Source of the DNA: Castanea sativa
Taxonomy: Eukaryota > Streptophyta > Magnoliopsida > Fagales > Fagaceae
DNA: 64,000 bases
Reading direction: 5' to 3'
Assembly (NCBI RefSeq): GCF_040712315.1
Contig: NC_134018.1
Coordinates: 4,673,501-4,737,500 of the forward strand
Position 1 is the stretch's first letter; the number at the start of each line of letters is the position of its first letter. Shown one piece after another: positions 1 through 11,113 of this stretch. Made by a program: the position numbers and the translations under genes. The notes under the pieces were generated by a model. The model saw only the letters and a list, made by a program, of their open reading frames with translations. It had not been told where the DNA came from and made no database searches.

Positions 1-545
1 TGGCATCGGGGACGAGTCCTTTGGCAGGCTTTGTTTAAGTCTGTAAAGTCTACGCATACTCTCCACTTCCCATTCTTCTTTTTCACCACGACTGTGTGCG
101 GCAACCACTCTGGGTAGAAAATTTCTTTAATAGCACCAGCTCTTTTGAGCTTAAGCACCTCTTCTTTGATAGCCTCGGAATGCTCTTTGGAGGATCACCA
201 AGGTGGTTGCCTCTTAGGAACAACGGCAGGGTTGACGTTCAAATGATGACAAATGAAGCTTGGGTCAACCCCCGGGGCCTCATAAGGATCCCAGGCGAAG
301 ATATCTATATTGTCTTTCAAAAACTTGACTAATTCCATTTTCTCCTGGTGTGGTAATTGTATTCCCAATGAAAGAACCTCTCGGGGTCATCGGCTATTAA
401 AAACCTCTCCAAATCTTCACACATAGCTTCCTCTGTTGTCACCGCATCAGACGCATCAAAAGTTGTTAATTGCTATAAGTCCTTCACGACCAAGGCCAAG
501 GACTCTGATTTGGCTTGATGCAGTATTGCAGCCGATATGCATTGC
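1..545 (-). pseudogene. Ty3/gypsy reverse transcriptase, N-terminal part
   Basis: Read on the minus strand, this stretch encodes the start of a Tat-lineage Ty3/gypsy reverse transcriptase. Recognisable blocks in order are FAWDPYEAPGVDPSFICHH, then NVNPAV, SSKEHSEAIKEEVLKLKRAG and VVVKKKNGKWRVCVDFTDLN. The last block is the RT motif just before the catalytic core; the YxDD box lies outside the window. The frame is broken. There is a TGA after the QPPW block (near 195), a missing base in the KACPKDS block near position 28, and a frame change near 375 between this block and the protease part. It continues the gag-protease frame of the same element and runs off the left edge. It is an inactive retrotransposon remnant. 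Confidence 0.85.
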
Positions 546-556
546 CTTGCCACTGA

Positions 557-1234
557 TTAGCTGCCCAGAATTTCTTCGATGAGTCCCCCCGAAGGGAATT
601 TTACTTTAACATGCAAAGTCGAGGAGACAGCACCTAAAGCGTGCAGCCAAGGCCTGGCGAGGATGGCCGTGTATGGGGAATATGCGTCAACCACAATAAA
701 ATCCACTTCGACCATTTTCGAGCCAGACTGTACAGGCAATCGAATATGTCCCTTTGGTATGACAGCCTTCCCTTCAAAGCTTATCAGTGGGGAGTCATAA
801 GGAGTGAGATCCTCCAGTCTTAACCTTAGCCCCTTGAATAAGTTAGGGTACATAATATCTACGCCGCTGCCTTGATCGATCATCACCCTTTTGACGACGT
901 AATTCCCTGTCCTCAAAATGACCACCAGGGCATCATCATGGGGTTGGATGGTCCCGACCTTATCCTCGTTCGAGAATCCCAAGATAGGCACATTCCCTCT
1001 AATTCTCTTCGGCTTCGAGCCCGACTCCTCGGCATGGGAGTGTGATACCGCCATCACCCTAGTAGGACAGGAACCGGTCCTGCCAGGTACAACGAAGATG
1101 ACACTAATCGTTCCCAAGGGCAGCTGAGACTAGTTATTCTTCTGATTATTTGAACTTGACTGACTACCTTGCTCGTTAGGTTGGTACACGTGCTGCTTCA
1201 ACTTCCCCTTGCTAACAAGCTGTTCCAGATGGTT
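557..1234 (-). pseudogene. Ty3/gypsy aspartic protease region
   Basis: This is the retropepsin-like part of the element, which would release gag and pol proteins. A block typical of Tat elements (TIQPHDDALVVILRTGNYVVKR) precedes the active-site motif DQGSGVDIMYPNLFKGL, where D-x-G-S supplies the catalytic Asp. It lies in the same frame as gag, separated from it by stop codons at about 1235 and 1128. Another stop at 557 ends the open stretch, and degenerate sequence leads on to RT. Family assignment rests on the order gag-protease-RT and on these motifs. Confidence 0.8.
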
Positions 1235-2484
1235 CTAGAGGGTCCGACAATTCTCGATAGTATGACCCATATCCTGATGGTACTGGCAAAAAAGATTCTG
1301 ATTCCGTTTCGTAGGGTCCCCCGCCATCTTACTAGGCCATTTGAAGTAGGGTTCCTTACGGACTTTCTCCAATAATTGGTGCACTGATTCTCGGAATACA
1401 GTATTAACTGTTTGAGGAGTGGCTAAGCCAATCTGCCCAGTGTAATCTCTCCTTGGCTTATTGTTATGGTACCTGTCCGACCTGAAATCCCTTCTCTCTT
1501 GCGGAATAACCTTTGCCTTACCCTTACCCTGTTGTTGATCTTCCTCAACCCTTTTGTACTCGTCAATACAGTCCATGAGGTGACGTACGCTCCGTACGGG
1601 CTTTTTGGTCAAGGATTTCCTCAAATCATGATCGGTGGGAAGGCCCACCTTAAAAGTATTAATTGCCACCTCGTCAAAATCTCCATATATCTCGTTGAAC
1701 ATCTCCCAATACCTGTCGGAATATGCTTTCAATGTCTCACCTTCCCTCATGGTCATAGATAATAGTGAGTCCAACGGTTGAGGAACCCTACTGCATGTAA
1801 TGAACCGAGACGCGAATGCCCTAGTAAGTTGCCTGAACGAACCGACAGACCTTGACTTTAGTCCATTGAACCACCTCATAGAAACAGTTCCCAGGCTAGA
1901 AGGAAAGACTTTGCACATCAAGGTTTCATTGTGAGAATGTACTGCCATCCTCTGATTAAAATGGCTCATATGTTCCACTGGATCTGTCTTGCCATTGTAA
2001 ATGGTAAAGGTGGGCTGGGTGAACCGTCTAGGGAGCCTTCCATTCTCAATCCTGCGTGAGAAGGGCGATTTGGAGAGTTGGTGTAATGCTCGGCTCATAG
2101 CATTGTTCCCCAAGCCCCTAGAAGGAAGCTTCCTATGCCTACGACCTGGTAGGTCATCCCCTTTGCAAGAGAAGGTTTCACTAGGGGGAGTCCCTGACTT
2201 TGAACTGTAACTGCTTCCTCGGAATTCCCCTGAAGAAGGACTGGATGGGGGTGAAGCCCGTCTTCGTCTGACACGGCATAGCTTTATCTTGAGGTGGCCA
2301 ATCTCCCTCTAGATGGCCCTGGCATCATCCTAATGGGTGGCACTGCCTTTACCACGCGTATGACTCACGTAGGATATACGGTATGAACACTTCCTTTTCG
2401 ATCCCTCCGGCGCTCAAGACGCTCAAAAAGATCTTCAGGCTGTGATCCCTGAGATTCTGCATGATACGAACCCACGCCTGCCAT
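1235..2484 (-). pseudogene. Ty3/gypsy gag, disrupted
   Basis: The likely start is the ATG at 2484, about 30 bases inside the element from the primer-binding site. The first part (LFERLERRRDRKGSVHTVYP) is followed by a stop and frame shift near 2360. From 2113 down to 1235 the frame is open and carries the capsid-like retrotransposon gag domain (FTIYNGKTDPVEHMSHFNQ, FASRFITCSRVPQPLDSLL). A nucleic-acid-binding knuckle follows near the end with spacing C-x2-H-x4-H-x4-C (CQYHQDMGHTIENC), so the usual second Cys is His. A TAG ends the frame at 1235 although the same frame continues into the protease. Non-functional. Confidence 0.85.
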
Positions 2485-2512
2485 GATGTTCCAATTCCTT
2501 CAACACTAGACT

Positions 2513-2529
2513 TCCCACAGACGGCGCCA
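2513..2529 (-). promoter_or_regulatory. Retrotransposon primer-binding site
   Basis: On the minus strand the LTR end ...CTTACA is followed by AT and then TGGCGCCGTCTGTGGGA. The TGGCGCC start, two bases inside the LTR, is the standard primer-binding position of plant Ty3/gypsy elements of this type. I have not settled which tRNA it matches. Confidence 0.75.
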
Positions 2530-2531
2530 AT

Positions 2532-3256
2532 TGTAAGTGCACAATTGTACCTGGGCCCAAAAACAAATATTGGGCTTAGGCCTAATGAGCCTTATACAAT
2601 AAAATTTGTAGAGAATGAGTTTGAAATCTAGATTTGGGATGTTAGAAGTTTGGTTAACAGGCTAGAATACCGCAAATTGTGCAAATGATGAACGAATATG
2701 ACAAAGAGACCTCCTCAGACGTAAGCCGATGACGAGTTGTATAAATACTCTCTTTCTATCCCAAAGTTTACAATTCTTAGTTCATATTTTTTTTTTTAGC
2801 AGAAAGTGCAGACCTTCCTCTCTTTTTTCTCTCGTTTCCTCATATACTTCTTCTTTACTGATTCATCCATGTGTCATATAAATCTTCCCCTTAGATACTT
2901 GTCCTATCCACCACCTTCTTGAAGTCTTTAAATAATAGCAAGAAGGCTGAACTGTACTGTTCAGAGGTCATTTCCCCATTAATGCGACTAGGGAGGTAGA
3001 TGTAGGGTCTTTAATGTGGTGGTAGCAGCTTTTTCCTTAGATATTTCTCACACATCCTTGCTTCTAAAGGATGCTTGGATCACCCTCTTACCCATCAGTT
3101 TTTCCAGAATCTTGCCTCTAACCCCTTTAGCAACTCCTCGGACCTCTGCAGCGTAGACTGACTTGTGAGCCTAGAGGTCCCTTAATAAAAATAAACTGGT
3201 ACCAACTGATCAGGCCCAAAGCCCAAACGTTTATTCAATAGCCTTTACCCCCCACA
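2532..3256 (-). repeat. 5' LTR of the minus-strand Tat-type element
   Basis: The 725-bp LTR begins on the minus strand with TGTGGGGGGTAAAGG and ends with GTGCACTTACA next to the primer-binding site. Its last 100 bases (CTACAAATTTTATTG ... GGGCCCAGGTACAATTG) closely match the end of the LTR at 59293-59988, so both elements belong to one family, although the upstream parts differ. The partner LTR is outside the window, so no target-site duplication can be checked. Confidence 0.8.
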
Positions 3257-3751
3257 AAACCAGTTGAAACTTTAATAATAATAATAATAATAATTAAAAA
3301 AATTGCTATAAACCAAATACCCAATAATTTTTTTTTTAAAATCAATAAAATTTTAAACCAAAAACTCATAACCTAAAAGGGAAACAATCTGTGGGTACTA
3401 GTTGGCTCAACTAGTAAAGTCTGTCATAGTGAATTGTATTATACTGTGATTTATCCAAAAATAATAATAATAATTGTATAATGTCAAATTTTGTAAATGG
3501 ACTTTGATTTTCTGCTTTTCGCTATGTTTCTAAAACATTCAAGAAGACATTTGGGCCTAATTGGAATAAGCTTGAATTTCCTAGGACAAAAAGCCCATAT
3601 CCAGGCTGTTTGTGAGGGCTGTAGAGTTTTTAAAACACAGCAGGCCTTCCTAAAGCCCAGTCACCCAGAAATTCAAGAATTTGGTCCTTCTAATGAAAAC
3701 AAAAAAAGGTCTTAGATCACCCTTTCACCCACAGAAGGTGATCACTGTGGC
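3257..3751. other. AT-rich spacer with possible SINE remnant
   Basis: No gene was seen. Short AAT runs occur at about 3274-3294 and 3461-3474. TAGTTGGCTCAACTAGTAAAG near 3398 resembles the A box of a tRNA-derived SINE, but no convincing B box follows, so at most this is a fragment. Confidence 0.35.
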
Positions 3752-3760
3752 ATTTTTATT

Positions 3761-4281
3761 GGTGAAAATGCAATTTTAGTCTCTAAATTTTGGGTTAATT
3801 TTTATTTTGGTCTCAAAATTGATTTTGCTACTAATGTCATTCCTAAAAAAAGAAAATCGTTTTTAAAATGGTCCTTGCCATCAGCCAATCAACAAAAAAA
3901 TCCTACGTGTCTAACGGAATGTCTTGTTTGTTGACATGGTGCTGACGTGGCCATTAAAATATTATTAAAAAAGATTATTTGACTTTTTTTTTTGAAAATG
4001 ATTATTTGACATTTTTAAATGCCATGTCAACATTTTAATTAATAAAAAAAGCCATATCAGATTATTTAAACTAAATTAAAAAAAAACTTTAAATCTAATT
4101 AAAACACAAACCTTTAATTTCTTAATTTTAATTTAAACTGAAAATACAAATTTGATTTAAACTGAAATTTTAAAATTTTTTATCACAATCCTTTGCACCA
4201 ATCTCCAAACCCAAAACCCCATGGCCAAAGACCCCAAGAACCCATGGCCAAAGACCCCATTTTGAACCCGTGATCTAGGTT

Positions 4282-4320
<39 letters not shown>

Positions 4321-5451
4321 GGCTGGCGGTGTTCTGGAGCAGATTAAGGGGGAACCTCTGAACCCCTGTTCGACTTTGGCTTCTCTCTTCTCATCGATTC
4401 TCTTTTCCTTTCACTGGTAGATCGTGGATCGCGGCTGACATCTGATCCGGTTTTGTGTTGAGTCATTAATGGCTGGTCAAACCTAATAGTGGCGGTGCAA
4501 CGGTAGTGGATTGACTCTTTTTTAGTTGTTTTCTCTTTAGATCGAATCCAAGCATGAATGATCTGATAATTTTTGGTTTTGTTTGAGTTTTAGTTGATCT
4601 GGTGGTTTTAGTTCATCATACATTCTTAAGCATATTCACCCAATTTTCGAAAATATATGTATCTATTCAACACAAACCCATATGATGGGTTGACAAGGGA
4701 GATGGTGGATCTGGGATCTTGGACAATGATGCCATCGGCTCCATTGCAACACTACCACCATGAGAAATATTGTATTAGGATAATAATTTTTGGTTGAATG
4801 TATAATTGATTTTTGTGGAAGAATTTGTGTAAAAATTTTGGAATATTTTCGGTTTCTATTCTTTTGTTCTTGGGATTGAATATTCTGGGTTTGTTGTTCT
4901 TGTGTGTTCATGATCCATATGAATTTGGAATAGGAATTTTATAATTTGAATGTGAAATCTATGATTTTATGGATTTGCTAGAGATTGGTTGGTTTGTTGG
5001 ATTTATTTCTTGTTTTCCTAGCATTGATAGGGATTGGATTTAGTTCCTGGGTTTGTTTCTTGAGTTAAAAAGTACAAACTGTTTATGTTCTTACTAAAAA
5101 ATAATGAAAAGTAAAAAAAAAAAAAAAAAAGATTTAAGGCTTTTTCTAAAAAATTTATTTATTTTTTGTTCAAATTTTCTGACATGACTTAAAAAAAAAT
5201 TAAAATGCTGACGTGGCATTTAAAAAATACCAAATAATTTATATATATAATATTTTAATGGTCACATCAGCGCCATATCAACAAGTAGAGCATTCCGTTA
5301 GACACGTAAGATTTTTCAGTTGTTTGGCTGACGGCAAAGACCATTTTAAAAACAATGTTCTTTTTGTAGAGATGACATTAATATGAAATCAATTTTAGGA
5401 CCAAAATGGGAACTGATCCAAAATGTAGGGACCAAAAGTGCATTTTCGCTC
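3761..5451. mobile_element. MULE-like DNA transposon with long TIRs
   Basis: The two ends are inverted copies for about 320 bp: left 3761-4085, right about 5130-5451. Blocks such as GTGTCTAACGGAATG, CCATTAAAATATTAT and TTTTAAAATGGTC recur in reverse complement. The element is flanked by a perfect 9-bp duplication ATTTTTATT (3752-3760 and 5452-5460). Long TIRs plus 9-bp TSDs are the hallmark of Mutator-like elements. No transposase was found inside. The interior (4200-5100) holds a GA microsatellite at 4284-4317 and non-repetitive sequence of higher GC around 4320-4500 that could be captured host DNA. I could not identify that source, and the short reading frames inside are not convincing. Confidence 0.85.
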
Positions 5452-5460
5452 ATTTTTATT

Positions 5461-5964
5461 TTATTTTTATTAAAATAAAATATTGAAATCCAATATTTTT
5501 TACATGGCCAAGCAACATGTAAATAGTATCCATATGAAAACCAATAATTTTTATCACAAAAAAGATAAAAAGAAATCCATTGCTTATTTATTTATTATTA
5601 TTATTTAATCTAATCCTTATTCCATTTTTAGATTGGATGAACAAGATTAAAAGAACCCAGCCAGTTGGTTTAATTTTAAACCAAAGACCGATGACATTAT
5701 TTTATTGATTTAAATCAGCAAACTGTCAGGAGTCTTAAAACTCAAACTAATTATCACCTCATGATATTTCAATAGAGACAACCAACATTAAATCCTCCAC
5801 CCCCAATTCTTGAATAATTAAAAAAAAAAATCAGCCAGCCTACTAGCATAAAGTTTTGAAGGTTTTTGATGCTTTGCTCAAGTAATGATTTCTGTTTGCC
5901 ACATCCAAACCCTTCCCAAAATCCTTTTTTTCTTTTTCTTCTTTTCTCCTTTGAAGGTTGTTAG
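5461..5964. other. AT-rich spacer
   Basis: No gene or clear element was recognised between the MULE-like element and the plastid-derived segment. Confidence 0.4.
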
Positions 5965-6412
5965 CAATTTACTTGACTGTTATTAGATGATGCTCCAAAA
6001 CAATGAATGGGATCTTTCATTCACATTTTTTCCCCATCAATAATGTATTATAAAACTTTTGGACTCTCAAATTTGGAGCATCTTATTTTCAATTCATAGG
6101 GTTCAACAAGCAATTGATATTTCGCGATCAAGAGTGTAATACTATTTTTAGTATTGATTCTTATATATCGTATTAACAATTGAAAGATGGTTGTGAGAAG
6201 ATATCTCTATTTGATAAGAATTCTTCCTATACCTAAAAATTTCATTGGACCCAGAAATGATACATTGTAAGACTCTTTTGGCTCTTCCAATATCAATAGG
6301 TTGTGTTTCGCTCTTGTATCTTCTAAAAGGAAAAAAGATCTCTAAAGGCCGTTTCTTGGATCCAAAAGAGAGTACTTGGGCTCTATTTGACAAGACTTCT
6401 TCCTATACCTAT
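5965..6412 (+). pseudogene. ycf2: Plastid-derived insertion (NUPT), ycf2 5' part
   Basis: On the plus strand the sequence matches, with many substitutions and small indels, the beginning of the plastid gene ycf2. Frame by frame one reads GSFIHI, KL(F)D..IWSI, QGSTSNRYF-like, LIYRIN, PIP.NFIGPRNDT, SSNIN, SLLYLxKGKKIS and FLDPKESTWAL. Agreement is strongest from about 6000 to 6392. The DNA blocks ATTGGACCCAGAAATGATACA and GATCCAAAAGAGAGTACTTGGG are essentially unchanged. After the STW block the sequence jumps back to a second copy of an earlier ycf2 piece (CTATTTGACAAGACTTCTTCCTATACCTAT, about 6388-6412, compare 6209-6236). ycf2 is essential in plastids, but this nuclear copy is old and inactive. 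Confidence 0.85.
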
Positions 6413-6512
6413 AAAACAATGTTTAAAGATCATGTTTTAACTTTTAAATCTTGCAGATATCATATAAATGTTCTCCCAGATGGTAGCACGTACACTGAAA
6501 ATTTCAGACGAG

Positions 6513-8044
6513 TTAAATGTGCACTCCACCTTGAATCTTAGATGTTACGTACTCTTTTGACAAAAAGGATAGTGAATGCACGGACAATGCTTCAATCTCA
6601 AATTTCACCCCTTTTTGCAGCATCAACTCTAGTTCCAACCTTTCATGATAAAGTAAAACTTCAGAATCTGTGTAGTCCAGGCAAACAAGGATAACAGAAG
6701 AATGACAGGTTATTTTTACAGAATTTTACCTCCATCTTGGGACTTCTCTTTGCAGGTAGCATCTATTTAGCATAGCTTCAGCTTTCTTCTTGTCTGGCAG
6801 GAATATCAAGAACCTTGGCAGAAGACTACAAACATAAGAAAACCAATCTGAAACACTACGAGTATCATCTCTCACCTTCTGCTGTCAGAGGAAGGAAACA
6901 TTGCTGTGGAAGACAGTATTTCTCAGATCCGAAGGAAAAACTCCAAGCGAGCATACCTCTGGGCAACGCAGTTGCTTTGCATCATAGGCCATTTACTAAC
7001 AAAATAGATGTGTAAGAGGACAAAAAAATACTTGTCAACTTTTCAAAAAAATTGGAAATTTACATGCTTCTTAGAGTTTCATATACACGGTCCTAGACTC
7101 CTAGTTGCCAGTATATATGTTGTTTAGCTTGCTCAAGAGTATGATATATAAACAACAATATCATTAACAATTTAATAAACCTAACCATTGAACCAAACTG
7201 ATATGTGGTCAGAATGTCGAAGCCATTTGGATCACAATCAACCAAACAATAGTTAGGTAGACACAACTTTTCAATGAGCAGCCGCAAAAACCTATTGGTA
7301 CAAATGCATATATTCACAGAAATCCCAAATAGATACATGAAAACAAAAAGATAGGTGACATATATGGCAATATGATGAGAAACATTGTAAAATAAAAGTG
7401 AAAGTTTCCACCTTCTAGTGGGGATATCTGGATAGCCTCTTCCCTGTGAAAAAAATGGTCAAAAAGGATTTTGAAATGAGCCTAATGATTTAAGGAAGAG
7501 CTTACAGTGATGACAATGCAACAGTTTGTATTGCAGAACTGGTCATTAGCTAATCGCTCAAATACTGCATATCATTAATAATTTAGTCAAAAGGAAGTAT
7601 GTTAGGACTTAGAAGTTGTGCTTCCTATAAGTATTACCAGTATAATTGCTTACCTGATTCCTTCTCCACAACTAGAATGTAGTCAGCAACACTGATAATG
7701 TCTACATGCAAGAATTAGGAAAATTTCAATTATCTACTATACAATAAAAAATCCTTGCACCTAATGCATAGGAAAAAAATAGATAAATCTTATTGCCAAT
7801 GCCTGCATCAATTATAAACATAGATTGGTCTAAATTGTCCCGCATATTATCTTAGTAATTGGATACCTTGGACTTCTTCAACTTGAACAGGGATGGCGTA
7901 AGCCTGCAATAGAACCTGTTCAGACATATTTTAATTGGAGACAATTAAATAACCATACCAGCTCCTGTTCTTACCGTGTTAGGATGATTTATGCAATCAA
8001 AATTCCTTCCACCTTCTAAGAATCTTATCCAGCCCATCACCAAC
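6513..8044 (-). pseudogene. SPO11-1: SPO11-1-like, C-terminal half, disrupted
   Basis: Nine exons with GT-AG borders and matching phases encode the TOPRIM half of plant SPO11-1, the topoisomerase-VI-A-like protein that makes meiotic double-strand breaks. Exons on the minus strand are 8044-7975 (LVMGWIRF), 7903-7867, 7701-7654 (ADYILVVEKES), 7564-7506 (FERLANDQFCNTNCCIVIT), 7443-7412 (GRGYPDIPTRR), 7291-7186 (FLRLLIEKL, LVDCDPNGFDILTTY), 6995-6876, 6793-6730 and 6639-6513 (GVKFEIEALSVHSLSFLS, stop TAA). The metal-binding Glu (VEKE) and D-x-D (DCD) are kept. There are two lesions. Exon 6995-6876 opens with TAA where the family has Gln, and one base is missing in the VFPSDSEKYC block. The N-terminal exons, with the catalytic Tyr, are not recognisable upstream. 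The introns show it is not a retrocopy, so it is a truncated DNA duplicate, or a gene whose first half was displaced. Confidence 0.88.
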
Positions 8045-8637
8045 CTGTAACAGAAATATTGGGATCAACAAACTTTAACAGTTAAGCACATTGGCTAAGG
8101 ATACTACTGCAAAATCAACACAGCATATTATGGGTCAAAGGGAAGAGGTACTGCCACACTGGTACTAGTAGAAGATACAGAAATTATGAACAAGGAAGGC
8201 AAAATGTAGATGTAAAAGTGTAGATGAAGATGTGATAAAATTTAAAAGTATGAGTGTAAAAATCGAGGAAACTGAAAACATGTATGGTTAAGAATAAATA
8301 AGAAAAAATAATTAAAAATGAGAAATAAGTAATATATGTCTGGTGAGGAAAAATAATACTATAATAAATAATAATAAAATGTTGAAAATTGTGTTGTATT
8401 GGGCAGTGTGCTTAGTCGAAGGAATCAAGTCACTACCTAGCCTATAGTAGTTTTATTATAATTTTTTTTAAAAGATTTTAGTTCAATTTTTTTTTTGAGT
8501 TTTTCCTTTTTGCTTGAAATACCCCAATATATTGTTAAGTTGCTCAAATTATAGACCAAAATTTAATTTTATTGGAATAAAAAAATTCAGGGTGGTCCCA
8601 AAATTTTTTTTAAAGGTAAATAAATATAAAATTTTAA

Positions 8638-8677
<40 letters not shown>

Positions 8678-9993
8678 CAAGTCAAGGTGGTCCTAGGACC
8701 ATCCTGACCATAAGGTGGCGCCACCATTGGTTTGAGATCCGCTTATTTTACTGAAACTGAAAACTTTTTACTGAAAGTACTGTAGATAAAAGTAAAAAAT
8801 AGCTGAAATAGTACAGTGGAACCCATGAATAGTACCAAAAAGTGCAGTAGAGCCTATGAATAGTAGTAAAAATAAGTTGAATAGTAAAATAAGTTAGCAA
8901 AACTAATTTTTGCCAAACACACAGTAAAAACACTAAAACATGTCATTCATCTTCTCATCACACATAGGGGTAATCACCACTATGCTTCACCAAGGGAGAG
9001 AGAAATAGTCTTCATCCTCCATCGCCTTCTCTGCCTCCACCACTTGTCCACATCCTCTCGCCAACCTCATGCAGCCTAGATGGGTTAGATTTTTTTTATT
9101 TTAAATATTTGTTCTAATTTCATTAGTTTTATGATAAAGATTGTGTTTTGTGATTCGTTTGCATTTTGCATTTTGTTTTATTGTGTTTTGGTGTCTTTGT
9201 AGCCGTTGAGGTTGAAATAAATGCTAAAATTTTAATTTACTGTGCTAAATTTTGTTATTCAAATTGATTTGAGTGTAGATTATTTTAAGTGAGAAAAATG
9301 CTTAGGGTTGTTGTAGTAATTGCTACAGTACTTTCTTCTTCAAGAGAGATACTGTAGCAACTCTAAAAAAACTTTTTGGAAAAGTTTGTATTTTAAAGAG
9401 ACTGTTAGAGTTGATTTTTTTGGAGTGCATTCCAAAAAATGACTTTAGCTAGCCTATTAGAGATGCTCTTAAAGAGGTAAAACTTGGTGAAAATAAATAT
9501 GTTGGCTCTTAGAGTAGATCGAGTTCATATCTAATATATATTTGTTGTATAAAGTTTAGTTACAAAATTGGCTGTAGCTTTAAGCTACAATCTTACTCAA
9601 TAAAATAAATATTACTACAAATTTTGAAAATCTAATCATTGAATTGCATGTTCTTTACGTTCTTAATAAACATGTCAAATTTTGTATCAATAGGATATTA
9701 TTTACTAGATGATCTATAAACTTATATTTATGCATAATTTTAAACTCCAAAAAGTTGCAATTTAAACAATTTACTAATAATATAACTATTGATCTCTAAT
9801 TTTCTAGAAAATTTGCAAGCATGGAGTATATAATAAGAAGACATAATCCAGTTGTGGATTTGTCAAAATCACATCCAATAAAAAGATATTAGGTAAAGTT
9901 ATAGCATAAGGTTATAACCAATTTTGTAGCTAAATTTTGTCCATATTTATTTAGTTAAAATTGTAAATCCAAACATAAAAGCTACCAAAAGGG
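8045..9993. other. Intergenic, MITE-like remnants
   Basis: No gene was recognised. About 8100-8120 on the minus strand holds GTAGTATCCTTAGCCAATG after TTGCAG, which faintly resembles the SPO11-1 VVSVGNG segment but has no donor site. TA and T runs occupy 8639-8677. About 8740-8935 resembles common plant non-autonomous elements (repeated AATAGTA motifs, end CAAACACACAG). About 9280-9475 has the style of a MITE ending in GAGATGCTC. None of these has clear termini. Confidence 0.35.
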
Positions 9994-10045
9994 GGTAATT
10001 ATTGGGTACTCTTAGAGTACCACATACTCCCTTCTCTCACATAAC

Positions 10046-11113
10046 CTAGGTTTTAAAAACCGGACCGGAATGGCCAGTTCAACTGGGAACTGGACCTTAA
10101 TCTGGTCCGGTTATTATTTAAAACCGAAAATGAAGGAAAAATCGGGAAAACAATGCAAATCCCCAGTTCAACCGACGTAACTGGAAATCGGTGCAGTTAA
10201 ACCGGTTTTAGCACTTCTTCATAAATACTACAGCTGTTGTGTTTTTTAACCTAAAAAAAAAATTAAAAAGAGAGATCTTGTTTTAGATTTAAAAAGAGAG
10301 GTTTTAATTTTGAAGCGGTGAAGCCTAAGATACCCACAGTGACCCAAAAACATGAGATTTACCAATGTTATGAAGCTAAGCCTCGGTGAAGAGAAAATAA
10401 ATAAATAAATAAAGAAGAAGACAACGAAGAAGAGGAGATGACGATGAGAACTAAGATTAGAGGAGAAGAGTACTGTTTTTGCTGTAGAGGAGATTCCTTG
10501 CTGGTTGTTGATGGCAACAATGCGACTGTAAAAATCGGAAAAATATGAGGTTTGAAATTTTGAACTAGCCTAACTTTAGGTGTTTCAACTTTCAAGAGAG
10601 AAATGTGAGATTTGAGAAGATTGTGATGTTTGAAACTTTGAATGATGAGAGAGGAGATAAAACTTAATAAATGTGAGATTTGAAAGTTCATTCACGTGGA
10701 TACTTGTGTAGTGAACATGTGGTTGTGAACTTTTTGGGTTTTGTTTTTAATTTCTTAATTTAATTTGCTTAAAACTTGCACGCCACACAATTATTTTTAA
10801 AGAGGTGCTACGTTCACAACATTTTTACAATATTTTCACAACAAATCATATATGGTTAGTTATTATTGGTTCAACTTTGAACTTAACACTAAGATTACTT
10901 TTTTGCTCCAATAATAACAACCAGTAACAATTTATCACTTAGGATTTGTTGTAAAAATATTATGGACATACCATTTCTCCTATATTTATAATTATTAATT
11001 AAATTATTTATGACATCACCGGTTCGACCATCAATCAGACCCCGGTCCGACCAAAAAATTGGTATTTCAGTCCCTTTTCCGATTCTTTCACCATACTGGT
11101 TTTTAAAATCATA
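10046..11113. mobile_element. Non-autonomous TIR element inside a MITE
   Basis: The left end TAGGTTTTAAAAACCGG and the reverse complement of the right end (TATGATTTTAAAAACCAG) are inverted repeats. CACATAAC precedes it (10038-10045) and CACATAAT follows (11114-11121), a slightly decayed 8-bp duplication in the outer MITE. Subterminal repeats of CCGGTT/AACCGG type are dense. TAGG ends with 8-bp duplication suggest hAT. No transposase was found; a 107-codon reading frame at 10368-10691 (minus) has no recognisable features. Confidence 0.65.
10802..10980. mobile_element. Fold-back MITE, innermost of nest
   Basis: The ends are inverted: GTGCTACGTTCACAACATTTT on the left versus ATGGTATGTCCATAATATTTT read inward from the right. 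The inner arms share ACAACAAATC. It sits inside the element at 10046-11113, giving a third nesting level. Confidence 0.6.

Noticed and set aside
6245..6541. 98-codon forward reading frame with gene-like codons
   Set aside because: Its first two thirds are plastid ycf2 in a shifted, mutated state and the rest overlaps the antisense last exon of the SPO11-1 pseudogene.
8095..8120. Possible additional SPO11-1 exon (GTAGTATCCTTAGCCAATG)
   Set aside because: Too short, without a donor splice site and with mismatches at the key positions; kept only as a remark.
10368..10691. 107-codon antisense frame inside the nested TIR element
   Set aside because: Low-complexity Ser/Leu composition with no recognisable domain.
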